DNA of 64,000 bases from Brachybacterium avium (GCF_002216795.1 NZ_CP022316.1:2509205-2573204), one strand, 5' to 3'. Shown: positions 48,984 to 58,755, numbered from the stretch's first letter. Numbers and translations are program-made. The notes: generated from the letters alone by a model not told the origin.

Positions 48984-51808
48984 TCACGCGGTCACCGCCG
49001 CCAGCAGCTCGAGCACGTGGCGGTAGCTCTTCCCGGTCGCGGCCTGCATCCCCAGCTCGCAGGTGCGGTTCGCGGAGACGTACCAGTCCGTCTCCCGCCG
49101 GGCGACCTCGGCCGCCTCGGCGGCGGTGGCCGAGGCGGTCAGCTCCGGATGCAGCATGCCGCGGTCGCCGGCGTAGCCGCAGCATCCCCAGTCCACCGGC
49201 ACCACGACCTCCGCGGCGCAGGCCTCTGCGATCGCGACCAGGTCGTCCGTCGCTCCGAGATGGGTGGTCGAGCAGGTGGGATGCACGGTGACGGATCCGG
49301 CGCGCTCGCCGATCTCGAGCCGGTCCAGCAGGTGGCGTCGCACGAAGGTGATCGCATCGACCACTGCGACGTCGGTGCCCGCCATCGCCTCGAGGATCCC
49401 CTCGGTGCAGCTGGCGGCATCGACGACCACGGGCAGCCGCCCGTCGTCGCTCGCCGCCAGGAGCGTGGTGCGCACCTTCTCGTGCATCCGCTCCTTCGCC
49501 GCGGTCATGCCCTTGGAGGAGAACGGGGTGCCGCAGCAGAGCGAGGCGGCGTCGTCGGGCACCGCGAGCCGCATCCCGGCGCGCTGGGCGAGCAGGTTCA
49601 GCGCGGCGGGGACCCCGGCGGCGGCGCCCTCGTCCGCGGTCCCGCATCCGCAGTTCCCACCGCAGTCGCCGCTGCCTGCCCGGCGCGGCTCCTCCGCGGC
49701 GCCGAACATGGTGTGCACGCAGGCCGGCAGGTACACGGCGGCGACGTCGGCTGAGGCCCGTCCCCGTCCGCCGGCGAGCCGCACCGGTCCTCCCCGGCGC
49801 GGCAGCTCGGGCCGGTACTGCGGCACCGCCTCGGCGCCCAGCAGGGCCCGGCCCACGTCGGTCGCGGCGCGCGGCAGCACCGCCGGCACCGCCCCCGCCG
49901 CACCCATCGCGGCCGATGCCCCCGGGTCAGCAGATCCCAGCTCCCGGCCGCCGCCGACCACGCCGCATTCGGGGCGGCGGTCGCCTCCTCGGCCCGCAGC
50001 CGTCGCACCAGGTCACCGGTGTCGATGTCGACGGGGCAGGCGGTCACGCACATCCCGTCGACCGCGCAGGTCTGCAGCCCCTCGTACTCGTACGCCTCCC
50101 GGATGGCGCGCGCCGTGGCGAGGTCGCCGCGCTGCTCGGCGAGGTTCGCATCCCGGCGCAGCACGATCCGCTGCCGCGGGGTCAGGGTGAGGTCCTTGCT
50201 GGGGCATACCGGTTCGCAGTAGCCGCACTCCACGCAGCGATCCGCCTCCTCCTCGATGGCGATCACCGGCTTCAGATCGCGCATATGCGCGGAGGGATCA
50301 TCGGTGAGCACCACCCCCGGATTCAGGATCCCGGCCGGATCCACCAGCGCCTTGATCTCCCGCATCACCCCGTACAGCTCCGACCCGTACTGCCGCTGGA
50401 CGAACGGTGCCATCATCCGCCCCGTGCCGTGCTCGGCCTTGAGGTTCCCGCCGTGGCCCAGCACCAGGGAGACCATGTCCTCGGTGAACGCCTCGAGCCG
50501 GTCCCCGCCGCCCCCGAGATGCTCGTTCAGCAGGAAGTGGATGTTGCCGTCCTTCGCGTGCCCGAAGATCACCGACTCGTCGTAGCCGTGCCGGTCGAAC
50601 AGGCCCTGCAGCCCCTGGCAGGTCGCCTCGAGCTCCGGCACCGGCACCGCCACGTCCTCGAGCAGCGCGGTGGATCCTGCCGGTCGCGCCCCGGCGATCG
50701 CCGCATACAGCCCCTTGCGGGTGGTCCACATCGCGGTGCGACGGGACGCCTCGGTGGTCATGTCGAAGGGGGCGGCGAGGTCGAGCGAGGCGGCGAGGGA
50801 GGAGGCGTCGGCCGACTTCTGGGCGAGCACCTCGCCCTCGTCGGCCCGATGCTCGACCAGCAGCGCCGCGTGGCCCTGGACCGCGAGCCCGAGAATCTCC
50901 TGCGGGGCGCCGGTGAGGGACTGCGCGACGATCAGCGAGCGGGCGTCCATCAGCTCCGCGGTCGCGAACCCTGCCCCCACCACCTCGGGCAGGGCGGCGG
51001 TCGCAGCGGTGAGGGAGGGCAGCACCAGCAGTCCGGTGGCGATGTGCTTCTGGATCGCGACGGTGCGGAAGGTGGCGGAGGAGACGAAGGCGAGCGTCCC
51101 CTCGGAGCCGACCACCAGGTGGGCGAGCACCTCGGCCGGGGTCTCGAAGTCCAGCAGCGCGTTGATCCCGTAGCCCATGGTGTTCTTCAGCGCGAAGCGC
51201 TCCCGGATGATGCGGGTCGCCGCCGCATCGTCCCGCACCCGCCGCATCAGCCGCAGCAGCCCCTCGTGGAGCGCGGGCTCCTCGCGCCGCAGGCGGGCAT
51301 CCGCATCCGGTGCAGAGGTGTCCACGACGGTCCCGGAGGGCAGCACGAACCGCAGCGACTCCAGGGTGCGATACGAGTTCTCGGCGATCCCCGCCGCCAT
51401 GCCCGAGGAGTTGTTCGCGATCACCCCGCCGATCGTGCACGCGATCTCGGAGGCCGGATCCGGGCCGAGGCGCCGCCCGTGCCGCAGCAGATGCGCATTG
51501 ACCTGCCGCAGCGTCGCCCCGGGACCCACCCGCACGCGCTCGCCCGCATCGAGCACCTCGATCCGGCGGAAGTGGCGGCGCACATCGGCCAGCACCGAGT
51601 CCGACTGCGCCTGCCCGGACAGGCTCGTCCCGCCGGAGCGGAAGGTCAGCGGCCGACGGTCCAGCGTCGCCTGCCGCAGCAGCGCCACCACCTCGGCCTC
51701 GTCGGCGGGCGCGGTCACCGCCTCCGGCAGCAGCAGGTAGTGGGAGGCGTCGTGAGCGAGGGTGTGCCGGGCGACGACATCGGTGTCCAGCAGCGGCGGA
51801 ACGGTCAT
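48984..51808 (-). pseudogene. Fused FAD/iron-sulfur D-lactate dehydrogenase, apparent frameshift
   Basis: The first frame from 51808 gives an FAD-binding domain (TFRSGGTSLSGQ, GGVIANNSSGM, NTMGYGINALLD, GSEGTLAFV), the FAD-oxidase C domain (IFGHAKDGNIHF; GGNLKAEHGTGRM) and a two-cluster ferredoxin domain (CVECGYCEPVCPSKDL; CAVDGMCVTACPVD). At the five-C run 49919-49923 the frame breaks after WDLLTR; with one added base it continues GASAAMGAAGAV and the two CCG domains (SLCCGTPFSSKG; DWGCCGYAGDRGM) to the stop at 48984. The restored length is about 941 residues, normal for these respiratory D-lactate (or glycolate-type) dehydrogenases that pass electrons to quinone. All cofactor residues are preserved, so an error in the sequence is likely. 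Confidence 0.85.
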
Positions 51809-51813
51809 GCCCC

Positions 51814-51819
51814 ACGGTA
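51814..51819 (-). promoter_or_regulatory. -10 box near the D-lactate dehydrogenase start
   Basis: TACCGT on the minus strand ends five bases before the ATG at 51808. It is one base closer than the other leaderless starts, so the support is weaker. Confidence 0.4.
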
Positions 51820-51848
51820 TCCCGGCAGGGAGAGGGGTCTGCGGGCTG

Positions 51849-51854
51849 TACCGT
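51849..51854 (+). promoter_or_regulatory. -10 box, leaderless GTG start of glutaminase
   Basis: TACCGT ends seven bases before the GTG at 51862. It is back to back with the box of the divergent dehydrogenase. Confidence 0.55.
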
Positions 51855-51861
51855 CGGGGGC

Positions 51862-52896
51862 GTGACGAGCGCACTGACCACGTACCTCGACCGACTCACC
51901 ACCGCACTGTCCACCGCGACGACACCCGAGCTGCCCGACGCGGTGTCCCCGGATCGGGGCATCACCGGCGATGTGGAGACCCAGGGCGACATCCCCGACC
52001 TCTCCTTCCTCTCCGGGGCCGAGGAGAACCATCTCGGGGTCGCGGTCTGCGACATCGACGGGGAGATCACCGGCGCCGGCACCGACCACGAGTTCCCGAT
52101 GCAGTCGATCTCGAAGGCCTTCGCCTACGGGGCGGCGATCGACCTGCACGGCATGGACTACGTCGACACCATCGTGGACGAGGAGCCCTCGGGGGAGGAG
52201 TTCAACGCCCTCAGCCTCGACCCGGTCACCAAGAAGCCGAAGAACCCGCTGGTCAACATCGGCGCGATCCGCACTCACGCGATGCTGGGCACCACCAAGG
52301 ACGAGCGCACGCAGCGCCTGCGCGCGGTGCTCGACGCCGCCGCCGGCAGACCGCTGGAGCCCCATCGCGAGACCTGGCAGGAGGAGCTCAAGAGTGCGGA
52401 CCGCAACCTGGCGCTGGCCTACATCCTCCGCGCCGCCGGCTCCATGACCGAGGACGCCACCGACGTAGTCGGCGGTTACATCGAGGGCTGCGCGGTGCTC
52501 ACCTCCGTCACCGACCTCGCCGTGATGGCCGCGACCCTGGCCTCCGGCGGCACCAATCCGCTCACCGGGGAGAAGGTCTTCTCTCGGGTCGCCGCTCGCC
52601 AGGTGCTCTCGGTGATGCTCACCTGCGGGATGTACGACAACGCCGGTGACTGGGTCAGCGACGTGGGCCTGCCCGCGAAGTCCGGGGTGGGCGGCGGGAT
52701 CATCGCCGCCCTGCCCTCCCGCTTCGGGGTGGCCAGCTACGCCCCGCAGCTGGACCTGCACGGCAACTCCGTGCGCGGCACCCTCTTCTTCGAACGGCTC
52801 AGCACCGACTTCGCCCTGCACATGCTCGACGGGGTGGAGCCCCGGGATCTTGAGGAGTGCGCGCAGGAGCTGATGGAGGTCGGCACGCACCCGTGA
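51862..52896 (+). CDS. glsA: Glutaminase A
   Basis: The 344-residue enzyme hydrolyses glutamine to glutamate and ammonia. It has the serine beta-lactamase-like core of bacterial glutaminases: the Ser-x-x-Lys pair in FPMQSISKAFAYG, NPLVNIGAIRTHAM with the substrate Asn, CGMYDNAGDWV with the active Tyr and PAKSGVGGGI. It is about 35 residues longer than the Escherichia coli enzyme. No STAS domain follows, unlike some actinobacterial forms. It ends 18 bases from the convergent cupin gene. Confidence 0.95.
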   Translation: MTSALTTYLDRLTTALSTATTPELPDAVSPDRGITGDVETQGDIPDLSFLSGAEENHLGVAVCDIDGEITGAGTDHEFPMQSISKAFAYGAAIDLHGMDYVDTIVDEEPSGEEFNALSLDPVTKKPKNPLVNIGAIRTHAMLGTTKDERTQRLRAVLDAAAGRPLEPHRETWQEELKSADRNLALAYILRAAGSMTEDATDVVGGYIEGCAVLTSVTDLAVMAATLASGGTNPLTGEKVFSRVAARQVLSVMLTCGMYDNAGDWVSDVGLPAKSGVGGGIIAALPSRFGVASYAPQLDLHGNSVRGTLFFERLSTDFALHMLDGVEPRDLEECAQELMEVGTHP

Positions 52897-52914
52897 GGCG
52901 CCGCGGCGCACTGC

Positions 52915-53277
52915 TCACGCCGGCGGCAGCACGTACACGATGTCCTCGCCCTCGACAGAGGCCGGCCCGGGCACGGCGGTCAGGAGCATGACGGTGTCCT
53001 GGATCGCCTCGAAGGACCGGCGATGGGGCGGCATCTCGTGGAGCGTGCCGCTCTGGAGCACGAACGGCTCGGCGGCATCGACGCGGATCGCCCCGCGCAG
53101 GATGTAGAGCGTTCCCGGCACCTGGGAGTCATGCTCCTGGAAGCGCACCCCCTCGCGCAGCGCGATCACGGTCTGCTGCAGCGGACCGGTGCGCACCAGG
53201 TGATGCGTGTAGTGGCCGTCCGCAGCCTCTCGGGCACGGTCGATGGCAAGGGTGATGACGTTGGTCAGAGCAACCAT
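52915..53277 (-). CDS. Small cupin-fold protein (DUF1971-like possible)
   Basis: The 120-residue protein has the beta-barrel pattern of a single cupin: VRFQEHDSQVPGTLYILRGAIRV and GTLHEMPPHRRSFEAI. The usual metal-binding His-x-His of motif 1 is reduced to one His, and motif 2 keeps one His, so metal binding is uncertain. AGGAG precedes the ATG at 53277. Its role is unknown; it may bind a small ligand or protect against stress. Confidence 0.65.
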   Translation of the reverse strand: MVALTNVITLAIDRAREAADGHYTHHLVRTGPLQQTVIALREGVRFQEHDSQVPGTLYILRGAIRVDAAEPFVLQSGTLHEMPPHRRSFEAIQDTVMLLTAVPGPASVEGEDIVYVLPPA

Positions 53278-53376
53278 GGCGAACTCCTCTGTCCGGGTCC
53301 TTCAGCATGTGCCAGCGCCGGGGGAAGGTCAATGCCGGGGGCGGCGCGGGTCCGGCGGGCGCCGCCTCGGTGTCGG

Positions 53377-53382
53377 TAGACT
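53377..53382 (+). promoter_or_regulatory. -10 box, leaderless start of the DUF5926 gene
   Basis: TAGACT ends seven bases before the ATG at 53390. Confidence 0.6.
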
Positions 53383-53389
53383 TCCCACC

Positions 53390-54220
53390 ATGAGTTCCCC
53401 CTCGAGCAACGACCTGGTCCGCCGCCCCTTCGAGGGCCTGCCCCATGAGCAGGACCTGGTGGCGATGCGCCAGCTGATCCCGGCGGCGACCATGGCCGCG
53501 AAGACCACCGCCGAGTACGGCGCCCTCGATGTCGAGATCGCGACCATCCTGCCGATGGCCTGGCCCGCCGTGCGCCGCACCGACGGCTCCGTCACCGTCG
53601 GCATCCAGGCCGGCTACCCGGGCGGCGACCTCTCCCGCGGGATCGGCCAGGCGATCAAGCTCGCCGCCGCCCTCGAGCCCGGCAGCCCCATCACCACGGT
53701 GACCCTCGACGAGGACGCCCCGCGCCTGCAAGACATCCTCGATCTGGACGGTCCCTTCGAGATCCAGGTGCAGGACACCTTCGAGTTCTGGCTCGACCCC
53801 AGCGCCGAGCGCACCGGCGAGATCGAGGCCGCGATCTCCCAGGCCAACGACTCGATCATGCCCACCCGTGCGGTGCAGGGCCTGCCCCACGCCTACTGGG
53901 TCGACGCCGGTGCGAAGGAGCACCTGCGCTGGGTGCTGGACGCCGACGAGGAGAAGGTGATCGATGCGGTCACCCGCCTCCACGCCCGTCGTGAGTCCGC
54001 CATCGGAGAGGGCACCAAGTACGTCGGCTCCTTCCGTGCCGAGGGCCTCACCATCCCGGTGTGGGACCTGCCCAAGGGCTGCGGCGCCGAGGGGGTCGAG
54101 GCCGAGGCCGAGGCCTTCCGGACCCGCTTCGAGCAGGCGCTGGCCGTGACCGAACCGCTGACCACCCTGGAACGCCGGGCCCGGGGCGGCATCGTGGCGC
54201 GACAGGTGACGCTGCGATGA
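53390..54220 (+). CDS. DUF5926-family protein
   Basis: The 276-residue soluble protein belongs to a family found almost only in actinobacteria. It starts with RRPFEGLPHEQDLVAMRQLIPAATM and has DTFEFWLDPSAERTGEIEAAI and a conserved PVWDLP segment. No signal or membrane segment is present and no catalytic motif is known. Its stop overlaps the start of the glycosyltransferase gene by four bases, so the two proteins are made together, which may be a clue to its role. Confidence 0.85.
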   Translation: MSSPSSNDLVRRPFEGLPHEQDLVAMRQLIPAATMAAKTTAEYGALDVEIATILPMAWPAVRRTDGSVTVGIQAGYPGGDLSRGIGQAIKLAAALEPGSPITTVTLDEDAPRLQDILDLDGPFEIQVQDTFEFWLDPSAERTGEIEAAISQANDSIMPTRAVQGLPHAYWVDAGAKEHLRWVLDADEEKVIDAVTRLHARRESAIGEGTKYVGSFRAEGLTIPVWDLPKGCGAEGVEAEAEAFRTRFEQALAVTEPLTTLERRARGGIVARQVTLR

Positions 54221-55557
54221 GCACCGCGGGGCCGCTGACGACGCACCGTCCAGCGAGTGTGGCCGTCGTGATCCCCGCCAAGAACGAGGCGGAGCGGATC
54301 GAGGCGACCATCGAGTCCGCGCGCCGGATCACGGGGGTGGACCTGGTGGTGGTCGTCGACGACGGCTCCACCGACGCCACCTCTGCCGTCGCGATGGGGG
54401 CCGACGCCCTGGTGGTGCGGCACAAGTCCAACCGCGGCAAGGCGGCGGCGATGGCCACCGGCGCGCAGCTGGTCGCGATCCGTGAGGGCGCCGAGAGGGC
54501 CGACGGCGGCGAGGACTTCTCCGAGGAGCTGCACGCCGAGCCGAGGGCGCAGGGGCACACCGGTCCGCTGCCGGTGATCGATCCGACGGACGCCGTGCCC
54601 CGCGCCCTGCTCTTCCTCGACGCCGACATGACCGACTCCGCCGTCGCTGCGCAGCCGCTGGTGGACGCGGTGCTCGGCGAGGGCGTGGACATGGCGATCG
54701 CCCTGCTGCCCCCGCAGGACGGTGCGAGCGGGATGGGCATCGTGGTGCGCACCGCTCGTCGCGGCATCCAGCGCGCCACCGGCTGGGAGCCGACCCAGCC
54801 GCTCTCCGGCACCCGCTGCATCACCCGCGAGACCTGGGAGGCCTGCCTCCCGCTCGCCCCCGGCTGGGGTGTGGAGACCTCGCTGACGATCGATGCGCTG
54901 ACCGCCGGGTTCTGGGTCAAGGAGATCCCGGCACAGCTCCACCACCGCGCCACCGGCAAGGACCTGCGCGGCCAGCTGCATCGGGCCGCCCAGCTGCGCG
55001 ACGTGGTGCGCGCCCTGGCTCGCAAGCGCCATCTGGCCGCGGATCTCACGGAGCCGGATATCGGCGAGGACGAGCGCTCCACCCTCGAGGATCCGGGGGA
55101 GGCCCCGCTGCCTGCCGGCCCCACGGATCACGACGAGGAGAAGACCTGGACCGTCGTCCCCGAGAAGGACGCCGCGGCTGCCGCCGGCCGCGCCGAGGGT
55201 CGTCGGGCCACTCTCGCCGACCTCCCTGTCTCCGGCGAGTTCTCCGATGACCAGACGCGGGCGCTGGGCGACGTGGACGTGGACCGCCTCGATGCGCTGC
55301 TGCGCGACCTGCCGGTGGAGGGTGACTTCGCCCCGGACGATGTCGTCTACCTCGCCGACATGGATCTCGAGACGCTCGCCGTCCGGCTCCACGACGCCCC
55401 GGTCGCAGCCCGCTTCGCCCCGGAGCATGCGGTGATCATCGCCTCCCATCTCGCAGCGGAGGAGCCGACGATCCCGGAATCCCTGCCCACGCCGCTCACC
55501 CCCGAGGAGTACACCTCGCTGGTGGTCCATGCCGCGGTGGAGGCGGAGAACGACTGA
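54217..55557 (+). CDS. GT2-type glycosyltransferase with C-terminal 29-residue repeats
   Basis: The first 260 or so residues of this 446-residue protein are a family 2 glycosyltransferase domain: VAVVIPAKNEAERI, VVVVDDGSTDAT, HKSNRGKAAAM and the metal-binding FLDADMTDS; QPLSGTRCITRE and WGVETSLTIDAL follow as in glucosyl-3-phosphoglycerate synthase and dolichol-phosphate sugar transferases. It therefore uses a nucleotide sugar on a small or lipid acceptor. A 45-residue insert (EGAERADGGED to GPLPVIDPTD) splits the domain. The tail from about residue 335 consists of a 29-residue unit repeated about three times, which I do not recognise. No membrane segment is present. Confidence 0.85.
   Translation: MSTAGPLTTHRPASVAVVIPAKNEAERIEATIESARRITGVDLVVVVDDGSTDATSAVAMGADALVVRHKSNRGKAAAMATGAQLVAIREGAERADGGEDFSEELHAEPRAQGHTGPLPVIDPTDAVPRALLFLDADMTDSAVAAQPLVDAVLGEGVDMAIALLPPQDGASGMGIVVRTARRGIQRATGWEPTQPLSGTRCITRETWEACLPLAPGWGVETSLTIDALTAGFWVKEIPAQLHHRATGKDLRGQLHRAAQLRDVVRALARKRHLAADLTEPDIGEDERSTLEDPGEAPLPAGPTDHDEEKTWTVVPEKDAAAAAGRAEGRRATLADLPVSGEFSDDQTRALGDVDVDRLDALLRDLPVEGDFAPDDVVYLADMDLETLAVRLHDAPVAARFAPEHAVIIASHLAAEEPTIPESLPTPLTPEEYTSLVVHAAVEAEND
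55219..55479 (+). repeat. 29-residue tandem repeats in the glycosyltransferase tail
   Basis: Units start at 55219, 55306 and 55393, exactly 87 bases apart. Unit 1 reads DLPVSGEFSDDQTRAL and on, unit 2 DLPVEGDFAPDDVVYL, unit 3 DAPVAARFAPEHAVII. Shared pattern: D-x-P-V-x-x-x-F-x-x-(D/E) then hydrophobic residues. The third unit decays after its first half. Confidence 0.75.
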
Positions 55558-57591
55558 TCAGGCGGAGGTGCGGTCGCGCCGCTCGCTCTCCTCGATCTCG
55601 TCGGCCTCCTGCGGAGTGGGCAGCAGCGCCGGCAGGTGGCACAGCCAGATCCCGAGCATCGCCGCGATCAGCACCGGCCCGGTGTCGTTGACCGCGTAGC
55701 CGACCCACCCCCCGGCCACCAGTGCGACCCGCACCGGGTAGGAGGCCGGGTGCTCGGCATCCAGCGCCGCGAGCCGTCGCCAGCGCAGCCGGCCCGGCAT
55801 CAGGATCGCGACCGACGCGAGCACCGCGACCCCCATGAGCACCGCGAGCGCCGGATATCCCGTGATCATCCCGATGTTCTGGGAGAGTTTGCGGACCACC
55901 ACCGAGACCAGCTCGCCGCTGAGCAGCTCATCGATGAAGCGCCCCAGATGTGTGCGGTCCTCGGCCGGCCGCAGCCAGTCCAGGAAGGACACCCCGAGCA
56001 CGGCCACCGCGCCGCCCGCCCCGAGCGCGAGCACATGCCACGGCCGCGGACGGATCCCGGAGACCAGCAGCGCCAGCAGCCCGAAAGTGGGGATCGTGGC
56101 CAGCATCGAACCGAAGTCCGCACCCATCGACGGGGCGACGCACACGATCGCGACCAGGGAGCCGACGACCACCGTCCACACGGTCCGAGTGCGCGGGGTG
56201 CGGACCACCGCGAACAGGCACAGCAGGGCCACCAGCGACGCGGCCAGCACCATCCCGAACAAGTGGTTCGAGAGTCCGTAGAAGCGCCCGCCGGAGATCG
56301 GCTGCGCCCCCAGCGGCGAGGACAGCTGGAACCGGGAGCCGGTCGCGGATTCACCGAGGATCAGCAGCGCGACCAGCGCGGCCGAGACGCCCACCGGACC
56401 CAGCCGGTGATGCCGCCAGGGACCGGCCAGCACCAGCACGGACAGCACCGCGCAGCCGGCCCAGATCACCCCGGTCAGCGCCAGCGTCGGGCTCTCCGCC
56501 CGCCACCACGGCACCAGTGAGGCGAACAGCCCCACCGCGAGCGGCAGCGGCGCGATCGCGGCCAGGGCCCGGCCGACGGCGGCGAGCCGCGGCCGTCGCA
56601 CCAGGGCCGGGACCAGCAGGACCACGATCCCGATGACGCCGAGCACGAACCACGAGCCGAGCGCGGGGACGGTCGCGGCATCGACCTGGGCCGCGGCCTG
56701 CGAGCGGTCCAGCGCCAGCTGCTGCGGATCCGCGTGATCGGTGCCGCGGAACGGCTGGCCGGGGATCAGGCCGTCGGCGCTCGCGCCGTGGGAGGCGAGG
56801 ATCGTGGGCAGCACGTCGGTGAGCACCACCACCCCGGTCTGCTTGGTGGCGCCGCTGGTGAGGGCCTGCCCGGGGAAGGCCGTGTCGAGTGCGACCTGCA
56901 GCCCGACCGTGCGGGAGGCGACCGCTCCGGGCTGCTCGACCGCCTCCGGATGTTCGGGATCCGTCGCCGCGACGGAGACCAGCAGGGTGCGGGGAAGGTC
57001 CGAGGCATCGCAGCCGCCGAGCTCGTCCAGCACCGCGCCGACCACAGTATCCAGGGAGGTCAGCGCCTGTTTGCGGGCAGGACCATCGGCGCCGGGGAGC
57101 GACGGGGCGGTGACCTGGACGAGGTCTCCCGCGTCGAGGGCGTCGGCGATCTCGGTGTACGCCGTATCGGTCGCGGCATCCGGGTCTCGGGGCTCGTCCA
57201 GCTCGAGGGCATTCACCTCCACCCCCAGCTGCTCCCACTGATCCGCGGCCGGGGTGGGAATGCCGCTGGTGCGCGGTGCCTCCTCCGCCAGCCCGCGGTA
57301 TCCGGAGTGCAGCGTCTCCAGACCCTGCCGCTTCGTGGAGACGACCGTGGTGGAGGTGGTGTTCATGGCACCCGCGCCGGAGCGGTCGGCGAGGCACTGC
57401 AGGTGCGGGGTGGTTTCGGGGTCGATGTCCTCCCAGCCGAGTCCCGCCGTCGCGATCACGAGGCGCACGGGGTCGTCGGGCTCGTCGGCGGAGGCGGCAG
57501 GCGCACTGGCGAGGAGCAGGGCGCCGAGCAGCAGCGCGAGCAGCACGGCGAGCGATGTTCGACGCACGGGGGCGGACAGATCCTGGAGCAC
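55558..57591 (-). CDS. Membrane protein with large extracytoplasmic domain (677 aa)
   Basis: A signal-like first helix (residues 9-35, ending PAASADE) is followed by about 280 exported residues and then ten or so membrane segments from residue 315 to 660. The outer domain has VIATAGLGWEDIDPETTPHLQCLADRS, GSTDVLPTILA-like TDVLPTILASHGASA and other features seen in alkaline-phosphatase/sulfatase folds, but I cannot place the metal ligands. GRFYGLSNHLFG and APSMGADFGSM in the membrane part are strongly conserved-looking. I suspect a role in making or turning over a surface polymer. The start is GTG six bases after a TAGCAT box. Its stop abuts that of the convergent glycosyltransferase with no gap. 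Confidence 0.75.
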   Translation of the reverse strand: MLQDLSAPVRRTSLAVLLALLLGALLLASAPAASADEPDDPVRLVIATAGLGWEDIDPETTPHLQCLADRSGAGAMNTTSTTVVSTKRQGLETLHSGYRGLAEEAPRTSGIPTPAADQWEQLGVEVNALELDEPRDPDAATDTAYTEIADALDAGDLVQVTAPSLPGADGPARKQALTSLDTVVGAVLDELGGCDASDLPRTLLVSVAATDPEHPEAVEQPGAVASRTVGLQVALDTAFPGQALTSGATKQTGVVVLTDVLPTILASHGASADGLIPGQPFRGTDHADPQQLALDRSQAAAQVDAATVPALGSWFVLGVIGIVVLLVPALVRRPRLAAVGRALAAIAPLPLAVGLFASLVPWWRAESPTLALTGVIWAGCAVLSVLVLAGPWRHHRLGPVGVSAALVALLILGESATGSRFQLSSPLGAQPISGGRFYGLSNHLFGMVLAASLVALLCLFAVVRTPRTRTVWTVVVGSLVAIVCVAPSMGADFGSMLATIPTFGLLALLVSGIRPRPWHVLALGAGGAVAVLGVSFLDWLRPAEDRTHLGRFIDELLSGELVSVVVRKLSQNIGMITGYPALAVLMGVAVLASVAILMPGRLRWRRLAALDAEHPASYPVRVALVAGGWVGYAVNDTGPVLIAAMLGIWLCHLPALLPTPQEADEIEESERRDRTSA

Positions 57592-57597
57592 GCCCCG

Positions 57598-57603
57598 ATG
57601 CTA
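57598..57603 (-). promoter_or_regulatory. -10 box, leaderless GTG start of the 677-aa membrane protein
   Basis: TAGCAT on the minus strand ends six bases before the GTG at 57591. Confidence 0.55.
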
Positions 57604-57728
57604 CGGGGAGGCGGCGGCGGGTTCTGCGGCCTGCGCGGGTCCTCCACCTCACCCTCACCAGAATCACGTGAGCCGCTCCCCGGGGCGTGCAGAGGCGGTC
57701 CGGATGCGGTGAGCGCCCCGATGAGCCA

Positions 57729-57734
57729 TATCGT
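57729..57734 (+). promoter_or_regulatory. -10 box, leaderless start of the GntR regulator
   Basis: TATCGT ends seven bases before the ATG at 57742. Confidence 0.55.
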
Positions 57735-57741
57735 GGTCGCC

Positions 57742-58149
57742 ATGAACACTCCGACCCCACCGTATGAACAGGTCCGCCGGGAGATCATCGAGCAGATCCG
57801 CACGGGTGAGCTGACGCCGGGGGACAAGCTGCCCGCGATCCGTGTCCTGGCGGGTGACCTGGGCCTTGCCGCCGGCACCGTCGCCCGCGCCTACAAGCTG
57901 CTCGAGGAGTCCCAGATCGTGAGCACCCGACGGGGAGCCGGGACGACTGTCGCGCCCGGGGCCGTGATGGAGGCGCGCAAGCTCGCCTCGACGGCTCAGC
58001 GCGAGGCGGGCGGCCCGGTGGATGCGGGGCTGCTGGCGCTGTTCGCCGGTCCGATCGCCGCGGCGCGGGCACGCGGCGCCCGCGACGTCGAGATCCTCGC
58101 CTCGGTGCGCGCGGCGCTCTCGCAGGCCAGCGGTGCGGATCCCTCGTGA
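57742..58149 (+). CDS. GntR-family regulator (YtrA type)
   Basis: The 135-residue protein has the GntR winged helix at the N-terminus (PPYEQVRREIIEQIRTGELTPGDKLPAIRVLA, with LGLAAGTVARAYKLLEESQ as the recognition part) and only a short helical C-terminal part, as in the YtrA subfamily that normally controls ABC transporter operons. No such operon lies downstream; the next gene is an acetyltransferase 19 bases on. The long open frame that extends upstream is shadow coding opposite the membrane protein. Confidence 0.88.
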   Translation: MNTPTPPYEQVRREIIEQIRTGELTPGDKLPAIRVLAGDLGLAAGTVARAYKLLEESQIVSTRRGAGTTVAPGAVMEARKLASTAQREAGGPVDAGLLALFAGPIAAARARGARDVEILASVRAALSQASGADPS

Positions 58150-58168
58150 CGGCGGCGCGCGAGCCGGC

Positions 58169-58681
58169 GTGATCCGGCTCGAGCGCCTGGGCCCGGAGCA
58201 CGCCGCAGCGATCCTGGAGGGCCAGGACGCCGAGCTCGCCGGGGAGATCGTGGGGGAGCGGTGGAATCGCGGGAGCCTCGATTCCTTCCTCGCGCGGGCG
58301 GCACGATGGCGGGCCGACGGGCCGATCCGCGAATTCGCGGCCCGGTACGAGACGGAGGCCGAGACCGGTGCCCTGATCGGCGGTGGCGGGCTCAATCTCC
58401 TGGACCCCGGGCTGACGCGCGCAGAGGCCGCGCTGACGTATTGGGTCCTCGCCGCCCATCGTGGCCGCGGCCATGGGCGCGAGCTGGCGGCGGCACTGGT
58501 CGGCCGAGCGCAGGCCGACCCGCGGATCTCCCGCCTCGTGCTGCGCATCGCGCCGATGAACGGAGCCTCACGAACCCTCGCCCGGAGCATCGGCGCCGTG
58601 CCGACCGGTGAGGTGGAGCGCCATCCGGCCGATGCGGCACGCGTCGTGGACCGCTGGGTCCTGGAGCTGGACAGGAACTGA
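58169..58681 (+). CDS. GNAT-family N-acetyltransferase (RimJ-like)
   Basis: The 170-residue protein has the acetyl-CoA-binding pyrophosphate loop in YWVLAAHRGRGHGRELAAALVGRA, a preceding beta strand (ALIGGGGLNLLD) and the later LVLRIAPMNGASRTLARSIG, as in RimJ/RimL-type enzymes that acetylate protein N-termini or small amines. The start is the GTG at 58169, which lies just before IRLERLGPEHAAAILEG; the upstream extension is shadow coding within the GntR gene. It is probably cotranscribed with GntR. Substrate unknown. Confidence 0.83.
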   Translation: MIRLERLGPEHAAAILEGQDAELAGEIVGERWNRGSLDSFLARAARWRADGPIREFAARYETEAETGALIGGGGLNLLDPGLTRAEAALTYWVLAAHRGRGHGRELAAALVGRAQADPRISRLVLRIAPMNGASRTLARSIGAVPTGEVERHPADAARVVDRWVLELDRN

Positions 58682-58755
58682 GATCCAGGGGGCTGGCGCA
58701 CCCGCCCGGCCCCGCCGAGCACACCCTGTCGATGTTGTCACCCCATTCCGCAGAA

